Assembly: GCA_900757655.1 (NCBI GenBank)
Contig: CAAEOT010000021.1
Coordinates: forward strand, 1 to 64,000
Direction: 5' to 3'
Origin: an uncultured Oscillospiraceae bacterium
GTDB taxonomy: Bacteria; Bacillota; Clostridia; Oscillospirales; Oscillospiraceae
DNA length: 64,000 nt
Below the pieces are notes generated by a model. That model did no database searches, was not told the DNA's origin, and saw only the letters and a program-made list of their open reading frames with translations. Below are positions 41,838 through 50,700 of this stretch, piece after piece. Both the position numbers and the translations under genes were made by a program. Position 1 is the stretch's first letter. The number at the start of each line of letters is the position of its first letter.

Positions 41838-42600
41838 TTTGACGCAGCCTCCTTTCAAGCACACCGAGCAGCTTGGAAAACAGCATGACCAGCAGCAGGT
41901 ACATCAGCGCGATGCCGAACAGCGGGAACAGACCCTGATACGTCTTGGCAATGACCGCCTTGGCCGCATACGTCATCTCCTTACCGCCGATGACGGTGAT
42001 AAGGGACGTATCCTTGAGCAGGGTGATAAACTCATTGCCGAGCGCCGGCAGGATGTTTTTGATCGCCTGCGGGATCACGATGAAGCGCATGGTCGTGAAA
42101 TAGTTCAGGCCCAGGCTGCGGCCGGCCTCCATCTGGCCGGGGTCGACCGACATGAGGCCGCTACGGACGATCTCCGAGACGTAGGCGCCGGAGTTGATGC
42201 CGAGCGCCAGGATGCCGATCATGGTATAGTTGCGGCTGCTGGCAAAGATCACGAGGCTCATGATCAGCAGCTGCACCATCATCGGCGTGCCGCGGATGAT
42301 GGTCGTATAGATCTTGCAGATGGCGTTGAACACACCGAGGATCACATTCTTGTGCCCGGCGCGCTGCTGGTCGTGCGCCGTGCGGATGACCGCGACGACG
42401 ACGCCGAGCACGACGCCCAGCAGCAGCGCCAGGATCGTCGCTTCGAGCGTGGTGAGCAGGCCGTTCAGATACAGTTTCCAGCGTCCGGCGGCCACAAAGC
42501 TCTGGTAAAAGCCGACGAAGGCGTTGTCCCAGAAGCCGAGGGCCTGCCCGGCCTGCAGCTGCGCCGTCAGGTCGGCGTAAAGCTGCGCCCAATTACCCAT
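41824..42600 (-). CDS. Polar amino-acid ABC transporter permease (His/Glu/Gln/Arg family)
   Basis: This 258-aa inner-membrane permease has about five helices and the HEQRo-family features: TTLEATILALLLG near 50, RGTPMMVQL, and the EAA loop around EAGRSLGLNYFTTMRFIVIPQAIKN. A GAGG site lies upstream of the ATG. It overlaps the ATPase gene and follows the binding-protein gene by 75 bases. The specific amino acid is not determined by the permease sequence. Confidence 0.93.
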   Translation of the reverse strand: MGNWAQLYADLTAQLQAGQALGFWDNAFVGFYQSFVAAGRWKLYLNGLLTTLEATILALLLGVVLGVVVAVIRTAHDQQRAGHKNVILGVFNAICKIYTTIIRGTPMMVQLLIMSLVIFASSRNYTMIGILALGINSGAYVSEIVRSGLMSVDPGQMEAGRSLGLNYFTTMRFIVIPQAIKNILPALGNEFITLLKDTSLITVIGGKEMTYAAKAVIAKTYQGLFPLFGIALMYLLLVMLFSKLLGVLERRLRQSDRR

Positions 42601-42675
42601 GTAGATACCTCTTTCTTTCTACGCGCAAAGGGCGGCAGTTGGCCGCCCTTTACGTGGTTTGCATTTTGGATGCGA

Positions 42676-43464
42676 TTACTTCGCGGAAATATACTTGTCG
42701 ATGATGGACTGGATGGTGCCGTCCGCCTTGAGCTCGGCCAGCGCCTTGTTCAGGGCTTCCTGCAGCGCGGTGTTGTCCTTAGCCATGCCGATGGCGTAAT
42801 CCTCGTTGGCGTACTCGGTGTCCAGAATGGTCAGACCGGCGTTTGCCTTGACGTACTCCTGAGCCGGTGCTTTGTCGATCACGACGCAGTCGACCTTACC
42901 GGCGAGCAGGTTCTGCACGGCGGTCGCGCCGTCATCAAAGGGAACCACGCTGTCCTCGCCGTAATCATCGATGCAATAGCTATAACCGGTGGTGCCGCGC
43001 TGGGTGCCAATCTGCTTGCCTTCGAGATCATCAATGCTCTTGATATCGGAGCCTTCCTTCACGATGACGACCTGCACGCCGTTGGCGTAGCTGTCGGTGA
43101 AGCACATGGTGTTCTGACGCTCTGGTGTGACGGTCACGCCGGCGGCAACGATGTCGCTCTTGCCGGTCTGGACGGCGCTCAGAGCAGAGTCAAAGTCCAT
43201 ATCGTCGACGACCAGCTCCAGGCCCAGCTTCTGCGCCAGGGCGTAAGCGATCTCGATGTCGATGCCTTCAAAGCCGGTGCCCTCGTAGCCCTTGCCGTCA
43301 TCCGCAACGGACTCGTACGGCGGGAACTGCGCGTTGGTCGACATGGTGAGCTTACCGGCGGTCACGGTCTTGATGTCCGAACCCGTCTGGGTATCCTTCT
43401 GGCCACAGGCGCACAGAGATGCGACCATGAGGACTGCCAGAAGCAGTGCAACAAATTTCTTCAT
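42676..43464 (-). CDS. Amino-acid ABC transporter substrate-binding lipoprotein
   Basis: This lipoprotein captures an amino acid outside the membrane. The ATG at 43464 has GAGG 8 bases upstream and gives a 262-aa protein. A lipoprotein signal peptide ends in L-C-A-C, making Cys20 the lipidated residue. The SBP_bac_3 fold follows, with NAQFPPYES, GFEGIDIEIA and the QRGTTGYSY hinge region. The sequence suits a cysteine/cystine, glutamine or basic amino acid, and I cannot choose among them. It is the first gene of a three-gene operon whose promoter carries an array of GAATATTC palindromes upstream. Confidence 0.92.
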   Translation of the reverse strand: MKKFVALLLAVLMVASLCACGQKDTQTGSDIKTVTAGKLTMSTNAQFPPYESVADDGKGYEGTGFEGIDIEIAYALAQKLGLELVVDDMDFDSALSAVQTGKSDIVAAGVTVTPERQNTMCFTDSYANGVQVVIVKEGSDIKSIDDLEGKQIGTQRGTTGYSYCIDDYGEDSVVPFDDGATAVQNLLAGKVDCVVIDKAPAQEYVKANAGLTILDTEYANEDYAIGMAKDNTALQEALNKALAELKADGTIQSIIDKYISAK

Positions 43465-43525
43465 TTTATTAGCCTCTTCCTCAAACAAAATAGATTGGGG
43501 CTCGCGCCCCGTTTGGTATGGTCGT

Positions 43526-43554
43526 ATGATAGCACGCTAAAGTAGGGCTGTCAA
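43526..43554 (-). promoter_or_regulatory. Promoter of the amino-acid ABC transporter operon
   Basis: TTGACA (43554-43549), a 17-base spacer and TATCAT (43531-43526) on the minus strand. Confidence 0.82.
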
Positions 43555-43568
43555 GCATTTTTGTGCAT

Positions 43569-43635
43569 GAATATTCGGGTTTTTCGCCTGAATATTCACG
43601 AAACACTCGAATATTCAGAGAATCAATGAATATTC
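43569..43635. promoter_or_regulatory. Array of four GAATATTC palindromes (probable operator)
   Basis: Exact GAATATTC sites occur at 43569-43576, 43590-43597, 43609-43616 and 43628-43635. Their spacing is 21, 19 and 19 bases, close to two helical turns each. The nearest site is 15 bases upstream of the -35 box of the ABC transporter promoter, the usual place for a cooperative activator or an extended repressor. The array lies between that promoter and the divergent GIY-YIG gene promoter. The palindrome recalls half of an ARG box (TGAAT/ATTCA), but the spacing within the site differs from the ArgR consensus. Confidence 0.72.
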
Positions 43636-43679
43636 GCAGCCGAATTCGCGCTTTTGCACAAGATGACAATACCGCGTGT

Positions 43680-43708
43680 TTGAAAAATTGACAATTCTGT
43701 GCTATGCT
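43680..43708 (+). promoter_or_regulatory. Promoter of the GIY-YIG gene
   Basis: TTGAAA (43680-43685), a 17-base spacer and TATGCT (43703-43708) preceded by TGC as an extended -10. Confidence 0.6.
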
Positions 43709-43746
43709 CTTTTCATGCATTTTACACGGAAAACGGGGACTTTTTC

Positions 43747-44112
43747 ATGGATAAGCGCCACTATGTCTATCTTCTGCACTGCGCCGACGGCTCACTCTAC
43801 ACGGGCATGACGCCGGACATTGCGCGCCGCCTGCGGCAGCACGTCGGGCGTCTGCCCGGCTGCGCGAAGTATACGCGCAGTCACCCGGTCACGGCGCTGG
43901 CGCTGCTGCTGACGACCGACACCGCCACGACCGCCCGGCAGCTCGAGGCGCGCATCAAGCGCCTAACGCGCGCGCAGAAGGACGCGCTCATCGCTGACCC
44001 TGCGCGCCTGCCGGCCCTCTGCCCCGCACTGGCCGGGGCGGACATCCGGCCGGTGCCGGACGCGCAGCTCACAGACTACCTCCCCGACACGGAAAAACCG
44101 GCAGACGCCTGA
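43747..44112 (+). CDS. GIY-YIG nuclease-superfamily protein (YhbQ/UPF0213-like)
   Basis: This is a small single-domain GIY-YIG protein, possibly acting in DNA processing. The ATG at 43747 places the domain at the N-terminus (YVYLLHCADGSLYTGMT); the frame is open from 43699 but without a site. The 121-aa product has the two Tyr-x-Tyr-like strands (VYLLHC, LYTGMT), the Arg in DIARRLRQH and a Glu in QLEARIKRL, as in the UPF0213 family. A weak GGGGA site precedes it. It is a single gene with its own terminator. Confidence 0.87.
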   Translation: MDKRHYVYLLHCADGSLYTGMTPDIARRLRQHVGRLPGCAKYTRSHPVTALALLLTTDTATTARQLEARIKRLTRAQKDALIADPARLPALCPALAGADIRPVPDAQLTDYLPDTEKPADA

Positions 44113-44130
44113 GCGTCTGCCGGTTTTGCT
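44094..44130. terminator. Bidirectional terminator shared by the GIY-YIG and kinase-like genes
   Basis: AAAACCGGCAGACGC pairs with GCGTCTGCCGGTTTT around CTGA, overlapping the last codons of the GIY-YIG gene and lying just past the stop of the convergent kinase-like gene. Confidence 0.93.
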
Positions 44131-44141
44131 TTGCCTATGGT

Positions 44142-44753
44142 TCAGCGCAGGCCGCGCAGCTCCAGATAGCGGAGCACGAGCTTGGCGACGTCGCTGATCT
44201 CCAGTCCGTCCGTGTTGACGCACAGGTCATACCCCTGCGCATCGCCCCAGCGCTTGGAGGAGAAGAAGTTATAGTACGCCGCGCGCTCCTTATCCACCTG
44301 ACGGATGCGCTTTTCCGCCTCCGCGGGCGTGGTGTTCGTGCGTGCGCTCTCGCGGCGGATGCGGGCAGCCATCGGCGCATGGACAAACAGATTCACGAGC
44401 ACCGCGTTCGGATCGTCACGCAGGACATAGTCCGCGCAGCGGCCGACGATGACACACGACTCGCGCGCCGCGATGGTACGGATGACCTCCGACTGCGCCT
44501 GAAAGATCTGCACCGGGAACGGCTGCTCGTCGGCAATGACGCCGCCGCCCGTCACAAGCGAATACAGGAAGCTGCCCGGACGCTGCTCTTCATGCGTCTG
44601 CACGAAGCTCTCGGCAAAGCCGCTCGCTTTCGCCGTTTCATTGATGAGCTCCGAATCGTAGCACTTGACGCCCAGCGCCGCCGCCAGCTCACTGCCGAGC
44701 TGCCGGCCGCCGCTGCCATTTTCTCTCCCGATGGTAATGACAAGATTGGCCAT
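44142..44753 (-). CDS. Cytidylate kinase-like family protein
   Basis: This is a P-loop kinase-like protein of the cytidylate-kinase-2 family common in gut Firmicutes. The ATG at 44753 (MANLVITIGREN) has GGAGGA 9 bases upstream. The 203-aa product has the modified P-loop GRENGSGGRQLG near 9, the YDSELINETAK segment and a later VGRCADYVL. It is not the housekeeping cmk: the lid and CMP-binding parts look different. The true substrate is unknown. It follows the SLH gene upstream by about 20 bases and may be co-transcribed with it. Confidence 0.85.
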   Translation of the reverse strand: MANLVITIGRENGSGGRQLGSELAAALGVKCYDSELINETAKASGFAESFVQTHEEQRPGSFLYSLVTGGGVIADEQPFPVQIFQAQSEVIRTIAARESCVIVGRCADYVLRDDPNAVLVNLFVHAPMAARIRRESARTNTTPAEAEKRIRQVDKERAAYYNFFSSKRWGDAQGYDLCVNTDGLEISDVAKLVLRYLELRGLR

Positions 44754-44773
44754 GATATGATCTCCTCCTGTTT

Positions 44774-47656
44774 TCATTTCACCGTGACGACGGCGTTGAT
44801 ACGCCACTGGTCAAAGCGGTGCAGGATCGCTGCCGCCTCGGCGCGCGTGGCATTTCCCTGCGGGCGCAGATAGGTGGTATTGCCTTCCTGCACGCCGCTG
44901 ATGAGCGTGTTGGCAACGGCCCAGCCCATCTCGGTCTGTGCCCAGGGCGAGACGCTCCCGCCGTCCGGGAACACGCTCAGGTCGGCGACCGCCATCGTGT
45001 TGTAATCCATAAACTCGGCGTAACCGTAGAACATCGTCATCATCTGCTCGCGCGTGATGTTCAGCTCGGGTGAGAACGTCGTCGCGCTCGTGCCGCTGAC
45101 CACGCCGCAGTTATACGCCCAGACGACCGCCTCCGTGTACCACTGGCCGTCCGGCACATCCGTGAACGGCGCGGTCATGCCCGCCACGCTCGGCGAGCCG
45201 CTCATCCGGTAGAGCACTGCGACGAGCATGGCGCGGCTCATCTCTTCTGCCGGCGAGAAGGTCAGCGTCGAGGTACCGACCATGAGACCGCCCCGCGTGA
45301 CGTAGGCCACGTCCTCATAATACCATGCATTGCTGCGCACATCGCGGTAGGGGTTTTTCCAGGTATCGACCGGCTCGGTCTTGGGGATGAATTCATAGCG
45401 TAGCTTGGCGCAGCGCTGGCAGGTGTAAGTAATGACACCGACGGTCTTGCTCGTCGGCTCCTGCCGCCCGGTCTCGACCCAGGCGTGGCCAAGCGCGGGC
45501 ACATAGCTGCTCTCTTCAATATACGTATCGCCGCAGGCGCAGGTGTAGCGCGTGTAGCCCTGCTGCTCGCAGGTCGGCTCGACGACCGTGGGGATGTGGT
45601 TGTGCACATGACTCAGCTTCGGAATCTTGGCGTCCTGCCGCTCGCCGCAGACCTTGCAGACGCGATGCTTGGCGCCGTCTTCCTGATCGGTCTCCTGCCG
45701 GTCGATGATCCAGTCGCCCCAGTCGTGACCCTTTGCCGGTATGCGCACCAGATGCACGTCTCCGCACCGGCCGCAGACGTAATACTCCGTGCCCGGCTGC
45801 GTGCAGTCCGGTTCTTTGCTGTTTTCCGGCTTGAGCTCGTAATTATGGCCCAGCTGCGGGACGATCTCCGTATAGGTGTCGCCGCAGCGGGAGCAGTTAT
45901 ATTCCTTCAGGCCGGTCGTGGTACAGGTCGGCTCCACGATCGTGCGGATACCGCTGTCGCCGCTGTAGTCATGGCCGAGTGCCGGAGTGCGACTGCCCTC
46001 GACAATGTAGTGCTCGCCGCACGGCAGACCTGCCTTGTTGACGCAGCGGTACTCGGTGTAGCCCTGCTCGGTGCAGGTCGGCTGGACGACGTGCTTTTTC
46101 ATGGTGTGCTCGTGGTGGTCGCTCGGGATGGCATACGTCTCCACCTCACCGCAGCGCATGCACGTGCGGTGCTTGATGCCGTCGGTGCGAGAGGTGGCCT
46201 CAAGATCGACCTCCCAGTCGCTCCAGTCGTGGCCGAGCGCCGGGGTCTTTTTCTCATACCAATAGTCGCACTGTGTGCACATGTAGCGCTGATAGCCTTC
46301 CTGCGTGCAGGTGGCATCGTGCCCGGAGGAGACCAGCTTGTGGCCGGTCATGGGCAGCACGACCCGGTCGGTCGCGCCGCAGTCCTTGCACACAGAGACG
46401 ATGGAGCCGTCCACCGTGCAGGTGGGCTCGGTGCGGGTCGTCTCCCATGTATGGTCGTTGAGATAGACGAAATTGATGTGGAAGCCCGTATCCGTGCGCG
46501 TGATCTGCGCATCGTAATGCTGCAGCGTCGTCGTGGTCAGGACATAGGTGATCTCGTTGCCGTTATCATCGTGGATGGGCAGATTCTCGAAGACGGCCTG
46601 TCCGTCCTCGGGGTCGGACGAATGGTGCGCCACGACCACGGCATCGCTGTTGCGGCTCAGCTCCATGTACACGCTTGTCGGCCGGTCCTTGGTATAGACC
46701 TCGTCGGGTGCGATCAGCTCATTCGTCCACTCGAACGTGACCGTAATGGAGCGCAGCTCGCTGGAAGCCGCCGTTTTGTAGTGCAGCGTGTGGTCAAGCA
46801 GCAGCTGGCCGTTTTCCACATTGGGCAGAATGCGCGAGCCGTCGCTGATAATGTACGCCGTCTCAGCGCCGTCCGGTGTGCGCGTCTGAATGTAATAAGT
46901 ACCATACGGCACCGTGCCGAAGCCGACGAAGCCATAGGCATCGGACACGGCCGTGCGCTCAATGTGCTCGCCGTTGCCGGACGTGCCGGTGAGCTCAAAT
47001 GTCACCCCGGCCGGGACGGGCGCACCGGTCTCCGCCTCGACGGCATAGTACCACGCGACGTCGGACGAGGCGCTCAGCGGCGTGGAGACGGCCGAGGGCT
47101 TCTCATCCTGCAGATAGTCGAACGTGGTATACATCGTCGGCGACCAGGTCTTGTTCACGAACTCCGTAACAAGCTGTGACTTGTCGTTATTCGACTTGCG
47201 AATCTCCAGCTCCTCGAGCATCGTCGTCAGATACGCCGTACCACCGCGCGTGACAGTGAACGAAATGTTCGCCATGATCTGCGGCGAGGAGGTGGCAAAT
47301 TTGCCGCCGGCCGTCGTCGTGAACGTATCGTGGAACTCAAAGTCCCCCGCGTTGTCCTTCGTCGATGCGGATGTCATGTTCGGGAACTTGCAGCCGTCGG
47401 CATTGACCTTCAGGCACTGGCTGTCATACAGCACGTGGCCCGTAATCTTGTTGACGGAGCCGGACGTCAGCCGGAACCAGTAGGTATACGAAAAAGTATC
47501 GCCGACATGGAATGTCCGCGTTGCGCCGGAGCGCGTGTAGACGACCAGCTCGTCGCCGGTGTCCGCCGGGGTGTCGCCGTCGGCGGCGAACGCCTGCAGA
47601 CCGCAGACGGAAACGAGCATGACCAGCGTCAGCAGCAGCGCCAGAAAACGTTTCAT
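44774..47656 (-). CDS. Secreted multidomain SLH protein with Cys-pair repeats
   Basis: This is a large surface protein of unknown function, 960 aa. In order: signal peptide 1-24; a cohesin-like beta-sandwich domain (about 35-175) with VGDTFSYTYWF; two Cna-B/SpaA-like domains (about 200-290 and 300-400; YGFVGFGTVPYGTYYIQT in the first); nine repeats of about 40 residues at 402-760 with the pattern P-T-C-T-x-x-G-x3-Y-x-C-x2-C-G; and three SLH motifs (about 765-950). Most repeats have C-x2-C pairs and H-x-W-x-x-W segments, so metal binding or disulfide bonding is possible. GGAGG lies 7 bases before the ATG. Cell-wall anchoring and adhesion are likely (inference). Confidence 0.88.
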   Translation of the reverse strand: MKRFLALLLTLVMLVSVCGLQAFAADGDTPADTGDELVVYTRSGATRTFHVGDTFSYTYWFRLTSGSVNKITGHVLYDSQCLKVNADGCKFPNMTSASTKDNAGDFEFHDTFTTTAGGKFATSSPQIMANISFTVTRGGTAYLTTMLEELEIRKSNNDKSQLVTEFVNKTWSPTMYTTFDYLQDEKPSAVSTPLSASSDVAWYYAVEAETGAPVPAGVTFELTGTSGNGEHIERTAVSDAYGFVGFGTVPYGTYYIQTRTPDGAETAYIISDGSRILPNVENGQLLLDHTLHYKTAASSELRSITVTFEWTNELIAPDEVYTKDRPTSVYMELSRNSDAVVVAHHSSDPEDGQAVFENLPIHDDNGNEITYVLTTTTLQHYDAQITRTDTGFHINFVYLNDHTWETTRTEPTCTVDGSIVSVCKDCGATDRVVLPMTGHKLVSSGHDATCTQEGYQRYMCTQCDYWYEKKTPALGHDWSDWEVDLEATSRTDGIKHRTCMRCGEVETYAIPSDHHEHTMKKHVVQPTCTEQGYTEYRCVNKAGLPCGEHYIVEGSRTPALGHDYSGDSGIRTIVEPTCTTTGLKEYNCSRCGDTYTEIVPQLGHNYELKPENSKEPDCTQPGTEYYVCGRCGDVHLVRIPAKGHDWGDWIIDRQETDQEDGAKHRVCKVCGERQDAKIPKLSHVHNHIPTVVEPTCEQQGYTRYTCACGDTYIEESSYVPALGHAWVETGRQEPTSKTVGVITYTCQRCAKLRYEFIPKTEPVDTWKNPYRDVRSNAWYYEDVAYVTRGGLMVGTSTLTFSPAEEMSRAMLVAVLYRMSGSPSVAGMTAPFTDVPDGQWYTEAVVWAYNCGVVSGTSATTFSPELNITREQMMTMFYGYAEFMDYNTMAVADLSVFPDGGSVSPWAQTEMGWAVANTLISGVQEGNTTYLRPQGNATRAEAAAILHRFDQWRINAVVTVK
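45377..46453 (-). repeat. Nine Cys-pair repeats within the SLH gene
   Basis: Units of roughly 38-42 codons share the core C-T-x-x-G-x3-Y-x-C-x2-C-G. Two alternate unit types can be seen: those ending in a D-H-x-W-x-x-W lead-in followed by D-G-x-K-H-R-x-C, and those with P-T-C-T. Alternation of the two suggests growth by duplication of a longer composite unit. Confidence 0.8.
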
Positions 47657-47706
47657 TGCATAACCTCCTCTTTCGGTCGCACCGAATCATACAGGGATAC
47701 GGCTTT

Positions 47707-47735
47707 ATCATACCAAGGATCGCCGCATGTTGCAA
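47707..47735 (-). promoter_or_regulatory. Promoter of the Cys-repeat SLH gene
   Basis: TTGCAA (47735-47730), a 17-base spacer and TATGAT (47712-47707) on the minus strand, in the 104-base gap after polC. Confidence 0.72.
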
Positions 47736-47760
47736 ACAGAAATTGCAAAAAGTAACGAAT

Positions 47761-50700
47761 TTAAAACAGGCTCATCTGGCTGCTGTCCGGCATCTCGCCG
47801 AGCGCGCCCATGGCGCGCAGCTGCTCCAGATGCGTCTGACTGACCTTCGGGCAGGCGGCCGAGAGCTCCTCGACCGACACGAACTCGCGCCCGCCGGCGC
47901 GGCAGGCCACGAGATTCCACGCCGCGCTCTCGCCGAGGCCGGAGATGGCCACGAACGGCGGCAGGAGCTTCCCGTCGCGGATGAGGAACTTCGTCGCGTC
48001 GCTCTCATAGAGGCTCATGGGCGCGAATTCGAACCCGCGGAGGTTGAATTCGTACACGGCCTCCATCGTCACGAGCAGGTCCTCTTCCTTGGCTGTGAGC
48101 GTGGGCTTGTTGCGCAGCTCGTTGATCTTGCGGCGGGTGTAGTCCAGGCCGCGGGTCATCATGTCGGCATCGAACGAATCTTTCTGGCTGCGGCGGTAAA
48201 AATACGCGCTGTAAAACGCCAGCGGCTCGTGCACCTTGAACCACGCGATGCGAAACGCCATCATGACGTAGGCCACCGCGTGCGCCTTGGGGAACAGATA
48301 GGCGATCTTGCTCAGGGACGTGATGTACCACTCCGGCACGCCGTGCTCCTGCATCGTTTCGACCCAGCCGTCCTGGAAGCCGCCGCGCTTGACCTTGCCC
48401 TTGCGGACGCTCTCCATGATCTTGAACGAGAGCTTGGCGTCCATACCGCGGCTGATGAGGTAGAGCATGATGTCATCGCGGCAGCCGACCGTCTGGTTGA
48501 CCGTCGCCGTGCCGGACATGATGAGGTCTTTCGCGTTGCCGAGCCACACGTCCGTACCATGCGAGAAGCCGGACAGGCGCACGAGGATATCAAAGCCCTT
48601 CGGCTGCGTGTCGACGAGCATCTGGCGCGTGAAGCCGGTGCCGAACTCGGGGATGCCGATCGTGCCGGTCTTGCCGACAATCGGGTCGTCGTCCGTCAGG
48701 CCGAGCGGCGCCGCGCTGCAGAAGATGCCCATGGTCTCCGGATCGTCGAGCGGGATCTCGCGCGCGTTGACGCCGGTCATGTCCTCGAGCATGCGGATCA
48801 TGGTCGGGTCATCGTGGCCGAGCTCGTCGAGCTTGAGGAGGTTTGCCTCCATGCAGTGGTATTCAAAATGGGTGGTGATGATGTCGCTGTTCGGATCGTC
48901 GGCCGGGTGCTGCACGGGGCAGAAATCCGTGACGTCCTTATCCTGCGGGATGACGACGAGGCCGCCGGGGTGCTGGCCGGTCGTGCGCTTGACGCCGACG
49001 CAGCCGAGCGCGAGGCGGTTCATCTCCGCCTTCGGCAGGGTCTTGCCGCGTTCCTCGAGGTACTTCAGGACGTAGCCGTAAGCCGTCTTTTCCGCCAGCG
49101 TGCCGATCGTCCCGGCGCGGAACACGTGGTCCGAACCGAAGAGCTCTTCGGTGTACTTATGCGCCTTGGCCTGATATTCGCCCGAGAAGTTCAGGTCGAT
49201 ATCGGGCACCTTGTCGCCGCCGAAGCCGAGGAACGTTTCAAACGGAATATCAAACCCGTCCTTGCGGAGCTTCGCCCCGCACTTTGGGCACACTTTGTCC
49301 GGCATGTCCGCGCCGCAGCCGAAGCCCGCGCCGGAGTCAAAGTCCGTGTACTTGCACTGCGGGCAGACATAGTGCGGCGGAAGGGAGTTGACCTCCGTGA
49401 TGCCGGAGAAGTACGCCACGAGCGACGAGCCGACGCTGCCTCGGCTGCCGACCAGATAGCCGTGCTCGAGGGAGTTGGCAACGAGCTTCTGCGCACTCAT
49501 GTAAATCACATCGTACCCGCGCGAGAGAATGTCGTGCAGCTCGGTCTCGACGCGGTCGGTGATGAGCTTCGGCGGGTTTTCGCCGTAGATGGCCGTCATC
49601 TTGCCATAGACCAGGTCTTTGAGCTGCTGGGCGGAATTTTCGATCTTCGGCGGGTAAAGATCCTTCGGCAGGAGCTCGAACACCTCGACGCTGTCGGCGA
49701 TGGCGTTCGTATTCGTGACGACGACCTCCTGCGCCTTTTCAGGGCCGAGGTAGGCAAATTCGTCGAGCATCTCCTCCGTCGTGCGGTAATAGAGCGGCAT
49801 GGCCTTGTCCGCGTCGGAGAATTTCTTGGCCGCCAACAGAATGCGGCGGAAGATCTCCTGCTCGGGATCGAGAAAATGCACATCACACGTCGCCACGACG
49901 GGCTTGCCGAGCTCCTCGCCGAGCTGCACGATGCGGCGGTTGAGATTGCGCAGGGATTCCTCGCTGCGCACGGTGCCGTTGTCGAGCAGGAAGTGGTTAT
50001 TGGCCAGCGGCATGATCTCCAGATAGTCATAAAACGACGCGATGCGTTTGAGCTCCGTGTCGCTCTTGCCGCGCAGCACGGCCTCGAACACCTCGCCCGC
50101 TTCGCAGGCAGAGCCGATGATGAGGCCTTCGCGGTACTCCATGAGCAGACTCTTGGGGATGGTGGGGTTGCGCTTAAAATATTTCAGATACGACCGGGAA
50201 ATGATCTCGTAGAGGTTTTTCAGGCCGGTCTTGTTTTTCACCAGAATGGAGATATGGTGCGTGCGGCGCTTCTCTTTCAGGCCGCCTCGCACAAGGTCGT
50301 TGAAGTCGCCGATCGTCTTTGCGCCCTTGGCCGCGAGCATGGGCAGGAACTTGTCCATGATGCGCGCCACGACCATCGCATCGTCGCACGCGCGGTGGTG
50401 GTTGAAGTCCGGCAGGCTCAGGCGGTTCGAGACCTGGTCGAGCTTGTGGTGCTTGAGATCCGGCAGCAGGTACTGCGCGAGCACCAGCGTGTCGAGATAC
50501 ACCGGCTCAAACGGGATGCCCGCCCGGCGGCAGGCCGCGCTCATGAAGCCGGTATCAAAGTCGGCATTGTGCGCGATGATCGGCCGCCCGCCCGCAAAGT
50601 CGAGGAACTGGCGCATGGCCTCCGCCTCGTCGGGCGCATTGGCCACGTCTGCATCCGTGATGCCGGTCAGGCGCGTGATCTCGGCCGGGATGGGCATGTG

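Noticed and set aside
43569..43635. GAATATTC sites as a CRISPR array
   Set aside because: Repeats are only 8 bp with 11-13-base gaps, too short for repeats and spacers, and no cas genes are near.
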